NCBI GenBank assembly: GCA_965216025.1
Contig: CBDCEX010000018.1
Location: 310,001 to 374,000 of the forward strand
Direction: 5' to 3'
Origin: JADFQT01 sp965216025
GTDB lineage: Bacteria > Chloroflexota > Dehalococcoidia > Lucifugimonadales > UBA3495
DNA: 64,000 nt
Part shown: piece after piece, positions 52,912 through 61,181 of the stretch
How positions within the stretch are numbered: position 1 is the stretch's first letter
Layout: every line of letters starts with the position of its first letter
The notes under the pieces: model-generated
What the model saw: the letters and a program-made list of their open reading frames with translations, nothing else
What the model was told of the DNA's origin: nothing
Database searches by the model: none
Position numbers and translations under genes: made by a program

Positions 52912-53487
52912 TTACGGGAGCAGAGTCCAGCTGGAGACCGGCCAGTAAATTATCCAAACCTTACCCAGAATTTTCTCTTCCGGCACATTCCATCCCTTTC
53001 GAGAATCGGTACTCCCCGGCCGGTTATCACCCAAGACGAAGTACTCCTTTCGAGGCAGCTTTCGCTCGGTCATGTTGTAGGTGTCATGAGCCGTAATATA
53101 AGGTTCTGATATGGCCGATCCGTTTACCCAAACCGTCCCCTCTTTCATGGAAATCCTATCCCCAGGGACGCCAATCACTCGTTTCACGAAGTCCCTTTCT
53201 GGGTCTTTCGGGTAGTGGAAAACGATCACCTCCCCCCGTTCGGGAGGGTGGACCGCGAAGCTCTCCCGGGAATGATGCACCCGCCAGAAAGGGATAATCC
53301 GAGAAAGACGTTCCTGGTCGATCTTGAAATAGACCACCTTGTTAACCAGCAAGAACTGCCCGTGCTCCAGGGTAGGGTTCATGCTGGGCCCATCGACCTT
53401 GAAGTTTTGGACGCTGGTCTGAATCACCAGAAAAACGACCAGGGCCAGCAGGACGGCTTCTAAAAATTCTCTAGCCACGCCTGACAT
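52912..53487 (-). CDS. lepB: Signal peptidase I
   Basis: A 191-residue type I signal peptidase with an N-terminal membrane anchor (EAVLLALVVFLVIQTSV). The catalytic Ser is in VDGPSMNPTLEHG and Lys in FVKRVIGVPGDRIS. Box E reads FVLGDNRPGSTDSRKGW. It is longer and better anchored than the paralogue at 7425-7973. It is convergent with the Rieske gene. The ATG is preceded by a weak site; the anchor supports it. Confidence 0.92.
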   Translation of the reverse strand: MSGVAREFLEAVLLALVVFLVIQTSVQNFKVDGPSMNPTLEHGQFLLVNKVVYFKIDQERLSRIIPFWRVHHSRESFAVHPPERGEVIVFHYPKDPERDFVKRVIGVPGDRISMKEGTVWVNGSAISEPYITAHDTYNMTERKLPRKEYFVLGDNRPGSTDSRKGWNVPEEKILGKVWIIYWPVSSWTLLP

Positions 53488-53659
53488 CTGATTCAGCTAA
53501 AACCTTAAGCTTGAAGTCCTAGAACCGGTTGAAGGCCGGGAACCGGGAAGGTCGGGGATGCAAGATCATCCATCTGTCAAAATGCCTTGGCCAAAAGGGG
53601 GTGCCTCACTACAATTATATCATTTGGCCTTCTAAAGACAACGGCGGTACCAGCCAGGG

Positions 53660-54890
53660 CAGGGCAATCGCGTCTTAACCAAGGAGCACCTTGAGTAGGT
53701 AATCCTCAACCCAGCCGGCTTTCAGCCGTTTACCTTGAAGTCCCCGTTTAAGGCTGGTCTCCTGCTTCAGCAAATTGAGGGCTATCTGGCGCAGGACTGC
53801 CAGGTTTTGGGGCCCATTATCCTTACGTACCCGGCTGTGATCTTCTCGAAAGGTAACATCCAAAGACCAGTGCAAGCTGTTTTCTATGCCCCAGTGTCGG
53901 CGGGTGACCTCCAACAAAGTCTGGGCAGGCCTGGCCAGACTGCTGATATAGTAGCGAGAGTGGACCGTGGTCCCGGTTGCCGTCTCCCGCTGAGCCGTGA
54001 CCTTAACCACGGCGTTGAGGTTGGCCCACTGCTGCCGGTTTTGCAGATAGTCCAGGCAGTCCGGGTCCGTGATGACCCAGCATTGACGGGTTTCCAGGCG
54101 GCCGTGGCCCTTGTTCAGTGTGCGGGCGAAGTCATAGGGGACGCCCTCGAAGTCGTATTCCTCGGCGCCCTCGAAAAGGTCGCGAACGTCATCGTACAGC
54201 CGGCCTTGATTCTCCTTCACCGCCAGCAGATAGTCGGCCTGAGCCTCAATGATCTCCCGGGCTATCTCCCTCTGGCAGCCCATGGCGTCGATGGTGATGA
54301 TGCAACCGGCGAGCTCCAGCAGCTGTAGCAACTTGGGGATGGCGGTGATTTCATTGGACTTCTCGTCCACCTTGGTCTGGCCCAGCGCCAAGCCATGGGA
54401 CGAGGCCCACACGTTGACCATGTGAATGGCCTTTTTGCCCAGGGTACGGTCGTGGGAGCGCCATACCGTCTTGCCGTCGATGGCCACCACTTCGCCTTGG
54501 GTGACTTGGGCTACGGCTTGGACCCACTCCATGAAACAGCGTTGAAACTGCTCTGGGTCCAGGCGGGCGAAGACGTCGCCGAAGGTATCATGGGAAGGGA
54601 TACCGTTGGGCAACTCCAGGAAGGACTTGAACCACTCCTCTTTACAGTTGCCGAAGAGCTCGATATCCACCCAAGAATCAGCGCCGCAGATGGTGGCACA
54701 AAGGGCAATGGTGACGATATCCAAAAGTTTGTGCCGCTTGGTACGATCAATCCTCGGGTCGTCCAACGCCGCGAAGTATTCGGCGATGGGTGCGCCTGTT
54801 GCCTGAACCATCACTACCCCTCCCTAGTTTCGTCATGATGATTACTATTTTAAACAAATTTAAGAAAGATAATAAGACGCGATTGCCCTG
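53660..54890 (-). mobile_element. ISAs1-family element type 1, copy 2
   Basis: A 1231-bp element with the same 18-bp ends as copy 1 and a perfect 10-bp target duplication CCAGCCAGGG (53650-53659, 54891-54900). It interrupts no recognised gene. Confidence 0.96.
53675..54814 (-). CDS. ISAs1-family transposase
   Basis: A 379-residue DDE transposase differing from the one at 44989-46128 at a handful of positions (for example VHSRYYI against VYSRYYI and QETSLKRG against QESSLKRG). All catalytic motifs are intact, so this copy is also likely functional. Confidence 0.95.
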   Translation of the reverse strand: MMVQATGAPIAEYFAALDDPRIDRTKRHKLLDIVTIALCATICGADSWVDIELFGNCKEEWFKSFLELPNGIPSHDTFGDVFARLDPEQFQRCFMEWVQAVAQVTQGEVVAIDGKTVWRSHDRTLGKKAIHMVNVWASSHGLALGQTKVDEKSNEITAIPKLLQLLELAGCIITIDAMGCQREIAREIIEAQADYLLAVKENQGRLYDDVRDLFEGAEEYDFEGVPYDFARTLNKGHGRLETRQCWVITDPDCLDYLQNRQQWANLNAVVKVTAQRETATGTTVHSRYYISSLARPAQTLLEVTRRHWGIENSLHWSLDVTFREDHSRVRKDNGPQNLAVLRQIALNLLKQETSLKRGLQGKRLKAGWVEDYLLKVLLG

Positions 54891-54900
54891 CCAGCCAGGG

Positions 54901-55146
54901 TTTTTCGATTGTCATTGCGAGGGCCGCAGGCCCGAGGCAATCTCATGATGGTAAGAAGCGATTGCGTCGCGGAGTTCACCCCGAGCGCAGCCGAAGGGCT
55001 GCTCTGTCAATAGCCCGTTCGCCCTTCCAGAGCCTCAGGACGAACGGGATCCCTACCGCTTGTGTTGAGCCCGTCGAACCATGAGCCGAGGAGGCCATTT
55101 TCATCTGCCGGTGGCGCTCCGCCGGAGCATGAAAACTCGCAATGAC
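54901..55146. repeat. Cluster of dispersed repeats
   Basis: 54911-54965 carries ATTGCGAGGGCCGCAGGCCC and GAGGCAATCTCATGATGG, a common type of GC-rich dispersed repeat. 55012-55146 is the inverted copy of the long repeat at 20050-20190 (GAACGGGATCCCTACCGCTT and GGTGGCGCTCCGCCGGAGCA). No gene is seen. Confidence 0.7.
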
Positions 55147-55368
55147 ACTGGGGAGTACCGATAGACAACGGCGGTGCCAGCCGCTACGGGCCAAAATCGG
55201 TCGGCGGCCCCGGGCGCTTTCCTACCCAGTAGCTTGCTCAACCCCCTCAGCACAGCGGGGAACAGCGGGGAACACCGGCACCCTGGACAAACCGGCAACG
55301 TTGGATGCACAATGCTGGCGCGGTGCAAGCAGCACCGGGTTCAGGATGGAGCCCGAGCCACGGTGGTG

Positions 55369-55986
55369 ATGGAACAGCAGGTAGAACGGCAATTTGAAGA
55401 AATCGTAGCGGAATACGGTGACTTCGTTTATAACCTGGCCTACCGGGTCTTGGGAAACCCAGCAGACGCCGAGGATGCCGCCCAGGACGCCTTTCTGGCC
55501 GCCTACCGAAACTTCGCCAGGTTCCGCGGCGAATCCAAAGTGAGCACTTGGTTGTACCGAATTGCGGTCAACGCAGCATTGATGAAGCTCCGCCGAGACC
55601 GTCCCAGGAATTTTCTCACGCAGACGGGCTACGACGATATGCAATTGGTCAGCCCTACCGACGGTCCAGAAAAGTTGGCGCTGAACAGCGAGCTTCGGGA
55701 GCATTTGGAGCGGGGATTGGATCTGCTGCCGGAAAACCTGAAAGCGCCGGTGGTGCTGCGGGATGTTCAGGGGCTCAGCAACGAAGAGGCTGCCGAGGTG
55801 CTGGAGATTTCCGTCTCCTCACTGAAGGCACGGCTCCATCGGGGGCGGGTTCTACTCCGGAAACACCTGCAACCCTACGTTGACCAAATCCGTGACCAAA
55901 TCCGGGACCAAATCCGGGACCAAACCCGGGAGCAAACCCGGGACCAAACCCGGGACCAAACCCAGGACCAGGCCCGCCAGGAATAG
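55369..55986 (+). CDS. ECF-type RNA polymerase sigma factor with repeat tail
   Basis: A 205-residue sigma-70-family factor of the extracytoplasmic-function type. Region 2 is FVYNLAYRVLGNPADAEDAA then DAFLAAYRNFARFRG and STWLYRIAVNAALMKLRR; region 4 is LPENLKAPVVLRDVQGLSNE and EISVSSLKARLHRGRVLLRK. The C-terminal 32 residues are DQ(I/T)R repeats encoded by eight 12-bp units (55882-55977), unusual for the family. No anti-sigma gene follows; intergenic repeats and a group II intron come next. Two GTG codons just ahead of the ATG are alternative starts. Confidence 0.87.
   Translation: MEQQVERQFEEIVAEYGDFVYNLAYRVLGNPADAEDAAQDAFLAAYRNFARFRGESKVSTWLYRIAVNAALMKLRRDRPRNFLTQTGYDDMQLVSPTDGPEKLALNSELREHLERGLDLLPENLKAPVVLRDVQGLSNEEAAEVLEISVSSLKARLHRGRVLLRKHLQPYVDQIRDQIRDQIRDQTREQTRDQTRDQTQDQARQE
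55882..55977 (+). repeat. 12-bp tandem repeat encoding DQ(I/T)R tail
   Basis: Eight imperfect 12-bp units of GACCAAATCCGG / GACCAAACCCGG type. All are in frame, so the copy number can change without breaking the sigma factor. Confidence 0.93.
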
Positions 55987-56069
55987 GGCTTCCGGTGTCC
56001 GGCAACCCGTTTTAGAGTGTAAGAAAATCCTTGCCTTCTTGGTTCAAGGTGTATGAACGTCCTGGGCTT

Positions 56070-56148
56070 CCTCTCCCCTTGTGGGAGAGGATTGAGGTGA
56101 GGGGTATCACCCTCATCCCAACCTTCTCCCTTGACGGGAGAAGGGACT
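56070..56148. repeat. Dispersed palindromic repeat, family 3
   Basis: CCTCTCCCCTTGTGGGAGAG, GATTGAGGTGAGGGGTATC and ACCTTCTCCCTTGACGGGAG are nested inverted repeats of a type found widely in bacterial intergenic DNA. No other copy is evident in this window. Confidence 0.55.
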
Positions 56149-56302
56149 TGGTAACGTTCTGCCGAAATACCTGTTGTTCTATTCCAATGCGGACAAGAGA
56201 TCCGGCTTTTTGAACACCGCTCCCACAATCGGGTAGGAGGGGGCCTCACGGCCCCCGTCCTCCCACACCACCGGACGTACTCAGCGTATCCGGCGGTTTC
56301 CT

Positions 56303-57673
56303 CTACTGATTCAACAGGCTGTACCTTTCGGTCAGGGCGACGAGTCCCTGTTCCCTAAACCAAGCCAGGCTCATGGCTTCAGCCGCCTGAGGGCTGCCAG
56401 CCAGGCGCCACCAGCCTTTGCCAGACCCCGCCAGTAGCCAGGCCCGCCACTCCGGCACGCCCAGCCCCTGCAGAAAGTCCGCAATGGCTTTGGACCGTTT
56501 CCGCTGCTTCAGCCGTACGCAGCGCAGCTTTCGACGAATCCACCCATCCAACCTGCTGAGGTGAGTCCGACATTCCGCATAGCGGAAGTAGGTCACCCAC
56601 CCCGTGAGGAAGGAGTTCAGTTCGTGGACCATCCCTTCAAGGCTGACGCCTCGGTTGCGTCGCGTGGTTCGCCGAATCCTCGCCTTCACGCGCTTCAGGC
56701 TTTCGGGCGCTAGGCCCAGCCGACCTCCGGGCAGCAGCCGATGCCCCAGGAACTTCCGTTCCCATACCGGGGCCACCGCACTTTTCTCCCGGTTTACGCG
56801 CAAGCGCAGCTTCCTTTCCAGAAAGTTGCTCACCGACGCCATTACCCACTCCCCCGCAGCCTGCGACCGCACGTATATGTTGCAGTCATCGGCGTACCGG
56901 CTGAAGCGGTGCCCCCGGCGTTCCAACTCCTGGTCCAAGTCATCCAGTAGCAGATTGGACAGGAGCGGCGATAGTGGCCCTCCCTGCGGAGTCCCTTCGT
57001 ATCGCTCGACGCACACCCCATTCTGCATCATCCCCGCTTCCAGGAAGCGCCGGACCATCCGCAGCAGGCGTTTGTCGGCGACTCTCCGGGCCAGGCGGGA
57101 CATCAGGATGTCGTGGTTTACCCGGTCAAAGAATTTCTCCAAGTCCAGGTCTACCACGATTTCCCGCCCCTCCCCTACGTACTCCTGCGCCTGGCGCGCG
57201 TTTCGCCCGGGACGGAAACCGTAGCTTGACTCCGAAAAGGTTGGGTCCAACAGCGGGTCCAGCACCTGGAGGATGCCTTGCTGCACCAGGCGGTCCACCA
57301 CCGTGGGGATGCCCAGTTGTCGCGGTCCACCACCGTGGGGATGCCCAGTTGTCGCACTCCACCTCCCGGCTTGGGGATTTCCACTCCCCGCACCGGTTGC
57401 GGTTGGTAGCTGCCTTCCAGCAGCGACGCCACTAAGTTCCTCCCAGTGTTCCGCCAACCAGCCGCCCAGGTCATCCACACTCATCCCGTCAACCCCCGGC
57501 GCTCCTTTGTTGGCTTTCACCCGCTGGTAGGCTCGGTTCAGGTTCTTTGGCTCTATCACCTCCTCCATCAAGGCTTCCCTCAAGGCTCGTTTCCGTTCAG
57601 ACACCGTGGTCGCTGGCTGCTCCTCGCTCACCCCAGTTCCGGTTCCGCCTTCACCAGGGACGCCGGGGCGCAC
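56303..57673 (-). CDS. Group II intron reverse transcriptase/maturase, locally scrambled
   Basis: A 456-residue reading frame with RT blocks DLDLEKFFDRVNHDILMSRL, EGTPQGGPLSPLLSNLLLDD and RYADDCNIYVRS (catalytic YADD), and maturase domain LNSFLTGWVTYFRYAECRTH. There is no HNH domain. Between about 57430 and 57300 the protein is read in a wrong frame: the family sequence LLEGSYQPQPVRGVEIPKPG lies in the other frame. An indel near 57430 causes this, and a 32-bp tandem duplication (57291-57354) puts the frame right again. About 40 residues ahead of the RT core are thus replaced, and activity is doubtful. Confidence 0.82.
   Translation of the reverse strand: MRPGVPGEGGTGTGVSEEQPATTVSERKRALREALMEEVIEPKNLNRAYQRVKANKGAPGVDGMSVDDLGGWLAEHWEELSGVAAGRQLPTATGAGSGNPQAGRWSATTGHPHGGGPRQLGIPTVVDRLVQQGILQVLDPLLDPTFSESSYGFRPGRNARQAQEYVGEGREIVVDLDLEKFFDRVNHDILMSRLARRVADKRLLRMVRRFLEAGMMQNGVCVERYEGTPQGGPLSPLLSNLLLDDLDQELERRGHRFSRYADDCNIYVRSQAAGEWVMASVSNFLERKLRLRVNREKSAVAPVWERKFLGHRLLPGGRLGLAPESLKRVKARIRRTTRRNRGVSLEGMVHELNSFLTGWVTYFRYAECRTHLSRLDGWIRRKLRCVRLKQRKRSKAIADFLQGLGVPEWRAWLLAGSGKGWWRLAGSPQAAEAMSLAWFREQGLVALTERYSLLNQ
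57291..57354. repeat. 32-bp tandem duplication in intron reverse transcriptase
   Basis: CGGTCCACCACCGTGGGGAT plus GCCCAGTTGTCG occurs twice in direct succession (57291-57322, 57323-57354). At 32 bp it shifts the frame and cancels an earlier indel. Confidence 0.95.
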
Positions 57674-58159
57674 GGCCTCCTCTCCCCACTCCAGGAGTGA
57701 GAGTTGTTAGGCCGTGCCTTGCTGCCGCTCTACGCCCATCGAGTCCTCTTGACTGGCTCCTTGCAGTAGAGGATTCGGCCCTTCATCCTTCCCGTGCGGG
57801 AAGGACTACTATGGCCTCGGCTGACTTCTCCAGGGCCTTCCCCCACCGTTGCCGGTGCGGTAGTCGGGTCCTCCAGACAGCCCCAGAGACCTCCCAGGGT
57901 AAGCCGTGCATCCTTCCCTCGGTCCCCGCCGGATTTACCTGCGACCTGTCCGAATAACTATTGGGCCGCCCCGTCCATTGCCGGGTTACCCCACTGCACC
58001 GGCCTTGTATCCGATTCCTGTTCGTCGGGTCCGAGTTTTGCCATCAGCTTCCTTCAGATTCCACCTCACGGTGGAAACCCTTGCTTAGGCTAGCGGTTCC
58101 GGTCATCACGGCCCGCAGAGGACTTTCACCTCCAAGATGCACAGCATGACTGGCACACC

Positions 58160-58192
58160 AAAAAAGGCACCCCGGCTGATGGGCCGGGGTGC
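58160..58192 (-). terminator. Rho-independent terminator of the oxidoreductase operon
   Basis: On the minus strand GCACCCCGGC, a 6-base loop, GCCGGGGTGC, then C and six T. It lies 45 bp after the stop of the beta-subunit gene. The group II intron begins two bases past the T run. Confidence 0.93.
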
Positions 58193-58236
58193 TCCAGTTC
58201 ATGGAAACCTTAAATGCGGTAAGCGTTTGATACGGA

Positions 58237-59103
58237 CTAGAGTTCGTAGCTATCCAGCGTCTCCTGCGTCGTCCTCTGCCTGGCCCGGCCCCTCATCTCC
58301 TCCAGCCTGGCGTCCAGGGAAGGACGGTTTTCATCTTCGTAGATTACGCCGACGGGCAGACCGCGTCGCTGCAGAAGCGCATAGGCTGCCCCTTTGTCCG
58401 ACTTGTCGTGGTCCTCCGGCACATCCCAAATCAGGGGCTCAATACCCTTTCTAGGGTTGCCCTTGAGCATTTCGAAGGTGTCGTTATACGTGGTGCAAGG
58501 GGACTGGACATGCACCATGGCGAAGCCCTCATGGTTCATCCCCTGGGTAATCAGATTGGTCAGCTCCCGGGGTTGACCGGAGAAGCCGGCGGCGATGAAA
58601 GAAACGCCCATGGTTAGGTAGAGCTCCAGGGGATCGGCTTCCGCCTCCATCTTGCCGTAAGGAGTCGAGCTGGTGATCTCCCCCAGCTTGGTGGTGGGCG
58701 AACTCTGGCCCTTGGTCAGGCCATAGACGCCGTTGTCCATTATCACCGCACAAACGTTCAAGTTGCGCGCCGCCTGGGGGGCAATGTGCTCGCCGCCGAT
58801 GCTGAGGAAGTCCCCGTCCCCCGCCACCACCAGGACGTTCAACTCCGGCCTGGCCATCTTGACTCCCATAGCCACCGGCAGGGTCCGGCCGTGTATGCCG
58901 TGGAATCCGTAGGGCTGGGACCCCTCCAGCAGGTGCACCAGATTCCCCGAACAGCCGATTCCGGCCACAACCACGTTATTTTCCATGGGCAGGCCGGTCT
59001 CTTCCAACCGGTTAATCATGGCGGATTCAATGGCTCGCCGGACTCCAAAGTCGCCGCAGCCCGGGCACCACTTGAAGTCGTACTCTGGATTCTTCTTGCT
59101 CAT
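58237..59103 (-). CDS. 2-oxoacid:ferredoxin oxidoreductase, beta subunit
   Basis: A 288-residue thiamine-diphosphate subunit. It opens with YDFKWCPGCGDFGVRRAIES, has GIGCSGNLVHLLEGSQPYGF, the ThDP motif VVAGDGDFLSIGGEH, then VIMDNGVYGLTKGQSSPT. The enzyme decarboxylates a 2-oxoacid (2-oxoglutarate or pyruvate type) to the acyl-CoA and reduces ferredoxin. Substrate assignment between KorB and PorB-like forms is uncertain, though gene arrangement favours the KGOR type. It overlaps the alpha gene by 4 bp (ATGA) and is followed by a terminator. Confidence 0.92.
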   Translation of the reverse strand: MSKKNPEYDFKWCPGCGDFGVRRAIESAMINRLEETGLPMENNVVVAGIGCSGNLVHLLEGSQPYGFHGIHGRTLPVAMGVKMARPELNVLVVAGDGDFLSIGGEHIAPQAARNLNVCAVIMDNGVYGLTKGQSSPTTKLGEITSSTPYGKMEAEADPLELYLTMGVSFIAAGFSGQPRELTNLITQGMNHEGFAMVHVQSPCTTYNDTFEMLKGNPRKGIEPLIWDVPEDHDKSDKGAAYALLQRRGLPVGVIYEDENRPSLDARLEEMRGRARQRTTQETLDSYEL

Positions 59104-60845
59104 GCTCCGACGGTCTCCTTCCGGCGAGTTTTAGCTCGGGGGCTTTTGGCCCGGCGAGTTTTGGTGATTTCCGTTATTTTTTCGACCAGGTCTCGTACCT
59201 TGAAAGGCAAGCCGGTGTATTGGGTTATGGACTCTGCCTTGACACCCTGGGCTCTCAGAATTCCGGAGAACTGACCCTGGTAATTTAGCTCCGGCACTAT
59301 CACCAGATCCTTCTTTCTCAGCTTATCCAACAATCGGGGCGGCAGCGGATTGAGAAACATGGTGTAATACCAAGCCAGGGGAACCTCCCGCCGCCGGAGT
59401 TCGTTGTAGGCTTCCAACGCCGAGCCCTTGGAACCGCCCCAGGGCAACAGGGCTATCGACTCCTGAGGGTTATCTTCCTCGTACTCATCCTCTTCCAAAA
59501 GCCTCAGCTTGCCGAATCGCCGCTCCGTCATTTGAATGTGACGGCTGGCCAGGTGGGTTGTGTCGCCCATCTCGTCATGCTCACTACCGTTGGCCACGTA
59601 AGCACCCGGACTGCCGGGCAGGGGCATGGGTGAAAGCTGGGAGCCGGAGTAACGTTGGTAACCGTTTTTGCCTTGATAGACTTGCCGTCCCTCCACTTCA
59701 ATCTGAGAGAGGTCGGGTTTTGGTATGTTCTGCACCCGCTCCGCCAGGGCCATTTCGGTCATCAAAATTACCGGACCCTGGTATCGCTCCGCCCAGTTGA
59801 AGGCCTTGATCGCTCCGTAAAACGCCTCTTCCACGGAGCCAACGGCGATAATCGGCATCTTCACGTCGCCATGGGCCGGGTACATGCAAGCCAGCAGGTC
59901 CGATTGCTCCGTCTTAGTGGGCAGGCCGGTAGCCGGACCACCCCGCTGAACATCTACCACCACCAGGGGTATCTCGGCCATCCAGGCCAATCCCAGACCC
60001 TCGCTCATCAAGGAAAAGCCGGGGCCAGCGGTGGCGGTCATCGCCTTCTTGCCGGCGAATCCCGCCCCCAGGATTCCCGTAATAGATTCTATTTCAGAGC
60101 TCACCTGGTAGGCGAATTTGCCTTCCCCGATCAAGTTGTGCTCCATCCATATCAGGATGGTGGTGGCCGGCGAAATGGGGTAGCCGACGTAGAACTCCAC
60201 TCCAGCGGCCCGAGCACCCAGGGACAATGCGTCGTTTCCCTTAACCATTATTTGCGGGTAATCGGGCATCTGCGGGGCAGCCAGGTCTCCCACGGTAAGC
60301 CCGCTTTCGGCAGTACGAGACCGTCCCAGCCCCATCGCCATGATATTTGACCGGACTATTTCTTCGTCCCCTTCCCGGCCTCGGCGGAAGCGCTTCTCGA
60401 CAAATTCGTCCAGGTAGGTCTGGGGCATGTTGACCAGGTGAGCCAAGGCCCCGATTACCACCATGTTGGCGGCGCGTGTGTTTCCAGTAGACCGGGCCAG
60501 CTCTTCGATGGGCAAACCGAAGCTGCGAGGGTCTCCCTCCAATTCAAAGTCATTGGAGTTGTATATGATGACTCCCTCTTTCCTCACCTCGTCGACATGA
60601 TTGTCGTATGCCTCTCTGTTGAAGGCTACCAGTACATCCACGTCGTCACCGGGGCTAAGAATGGGCGAGTCGGAGATCCGTGCCTGGGTCCAGGTAGGAC
60701 CGCCCAAAATCTGGGAAGGGAAGGTGGCGTAGGTTAGCGCGTGATATCCCACTTGAGTAGCGGCCTGGGCCATTCCCTCCGCTGAAGTTACCACGCCCTG
60801 TCCGCCTTCTCCGGCGAAGCGGACAACAAAGTCCTTCATCTCCAT
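59100..60845 (-). CDS. 2-oxoacid:ferredoxin oxidoreductase, fused gamma-alpha subunit
   Basis: A 581-residue protein with the gamma domain first (residues about 5-180; FAGEGGQGVVTSAEGMAQAA near the start) and the alpha domain after it (GNDALSLGARAAGVEFYVGY, PISPATTILIWMEHNL, TATAGPGFSLMSEGLGLAWM). Such fusions are common in 2-oxoglutarate:ferredoxin oxidoreductases of bacteria. It starts the two-gene operon with the beta subunit. The C-terminus (KTRRAKSPRAKTRRKE) is a basic repeat-like tail. It supplies low-potential electrons and acyl-CoA in central carbon metabolism. Confidence 0.92.
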   Translation of the reverse strand: MEMKDFVVRFAGEGGQGVVTSAEGMAQAATQVGYHALTYATFPSQILGGPTWTQARISDSPILSPGDDVDVLVAFNREAYDNHVDEVRKEGVIIYNSNDFELEGDPRSFGLPIEELARSTGNTRAANMVVIGALAHLVNMPQTYLDEFVEKRFRRGREGDEEIVRSNIMAMGLGRSRTAESGLTVGDLAAPQMPDYPQIMVKGNDALSLGARAAGVEFYVGYPISPATTILIWMEHNLIGEGKFAYQVSSEIESITGILGAGFAGKKAMTATAGPGFSLMSEGLGLAWMAEIPLVVVDVQRGGPATGLPTKTEQSDLLACMYPAHGDVKMPIIAVGSVEEAFYGAIKAFNWAERYQGPVILMTEMALAERVQNIPKPDLSQIEVEGRQVYQGKNGYQRYSGSQLSPMPLPGSPGAYVANGSEHDEMGDTTHLASRHIQMTERRFGKLRLLEEDEYEEDNPQESIALLPWGGSKGSALEAYNELRRREVPLAWYYTMFLNPLPPRLLDKLRKKDLVIVPELNYQGQFSGILRAQGVKAESITQYTGLPFKVRDLVEKITEITKTRRAKSPRAKTRRKETVGA

Positions 60846-61181
60846 GTATTATTCTCCAGTTGGCTAGTCACACTTGGTATCAAATTACACTCGCATTTGC
60901 ACTGCGGCTACTTTTCCGACCCGGAGGCCGGCATCCGACCCATCGGCCAACCCGCAACAAGACCGCGCCAAGAGGCGCCGAACTGCTGGCGGCTGTATTA
61001 GTAGCTTGGTGCACAGTGTTGGGAGACTCGGCTGGCGTTGACCGAATGCTGCGGACTGGAAAGCCTGGTTTCGTGTAGAGGCCTCGCTAGGTGGGAGAAT
61101 ATTCATCACCAGCTAGGATTTAGGTGCCTGCAATACTATCATTGGTCTGGAATCTCTGTCAATCTAATTTAGCGTCAGCAC
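60846..61181. other. Intergenic region without recognised gene
   Basis: A gap of 336 bp between the oxidoreductase operon and an ISAs1 copy. Short open frames are present on both strands but none has a family match by eye. The operon promoter should lie near 60850-60900. Confidence 0.4.

Larger units (their letters stand above)
56228..58158 (-). mobile_element. Group II intron, probable class C (IIC)
   Basis: On the minus strand the intron begins GTGTGCCAGTCATGCTGTGC, a match to the group II 5' consensus, immediately behind a terminator hairpin and its T run. A long structured 5' RNA region (58158 to about 57700) and the reverse transcriptase gene follow. Then comes a domain V-like hairpin at 56267-56297 (ACCGCCGGATACGCTGAGTA on the minus strand, with a CGC triad) and a domain VI-like stem ending ...CTACCCGAT. 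Insertion behind a terminator and lack of an endonuclease domain are typical of class C. The 3' end is estimated to within a base or two. Confidence 0.85.

Noticed and set aside
57547..58093. Open frames on the plus strand across the intron 5' region
   Set aside because: They are opposite to the structured RNA part of the group II intron and show no protein-like features.
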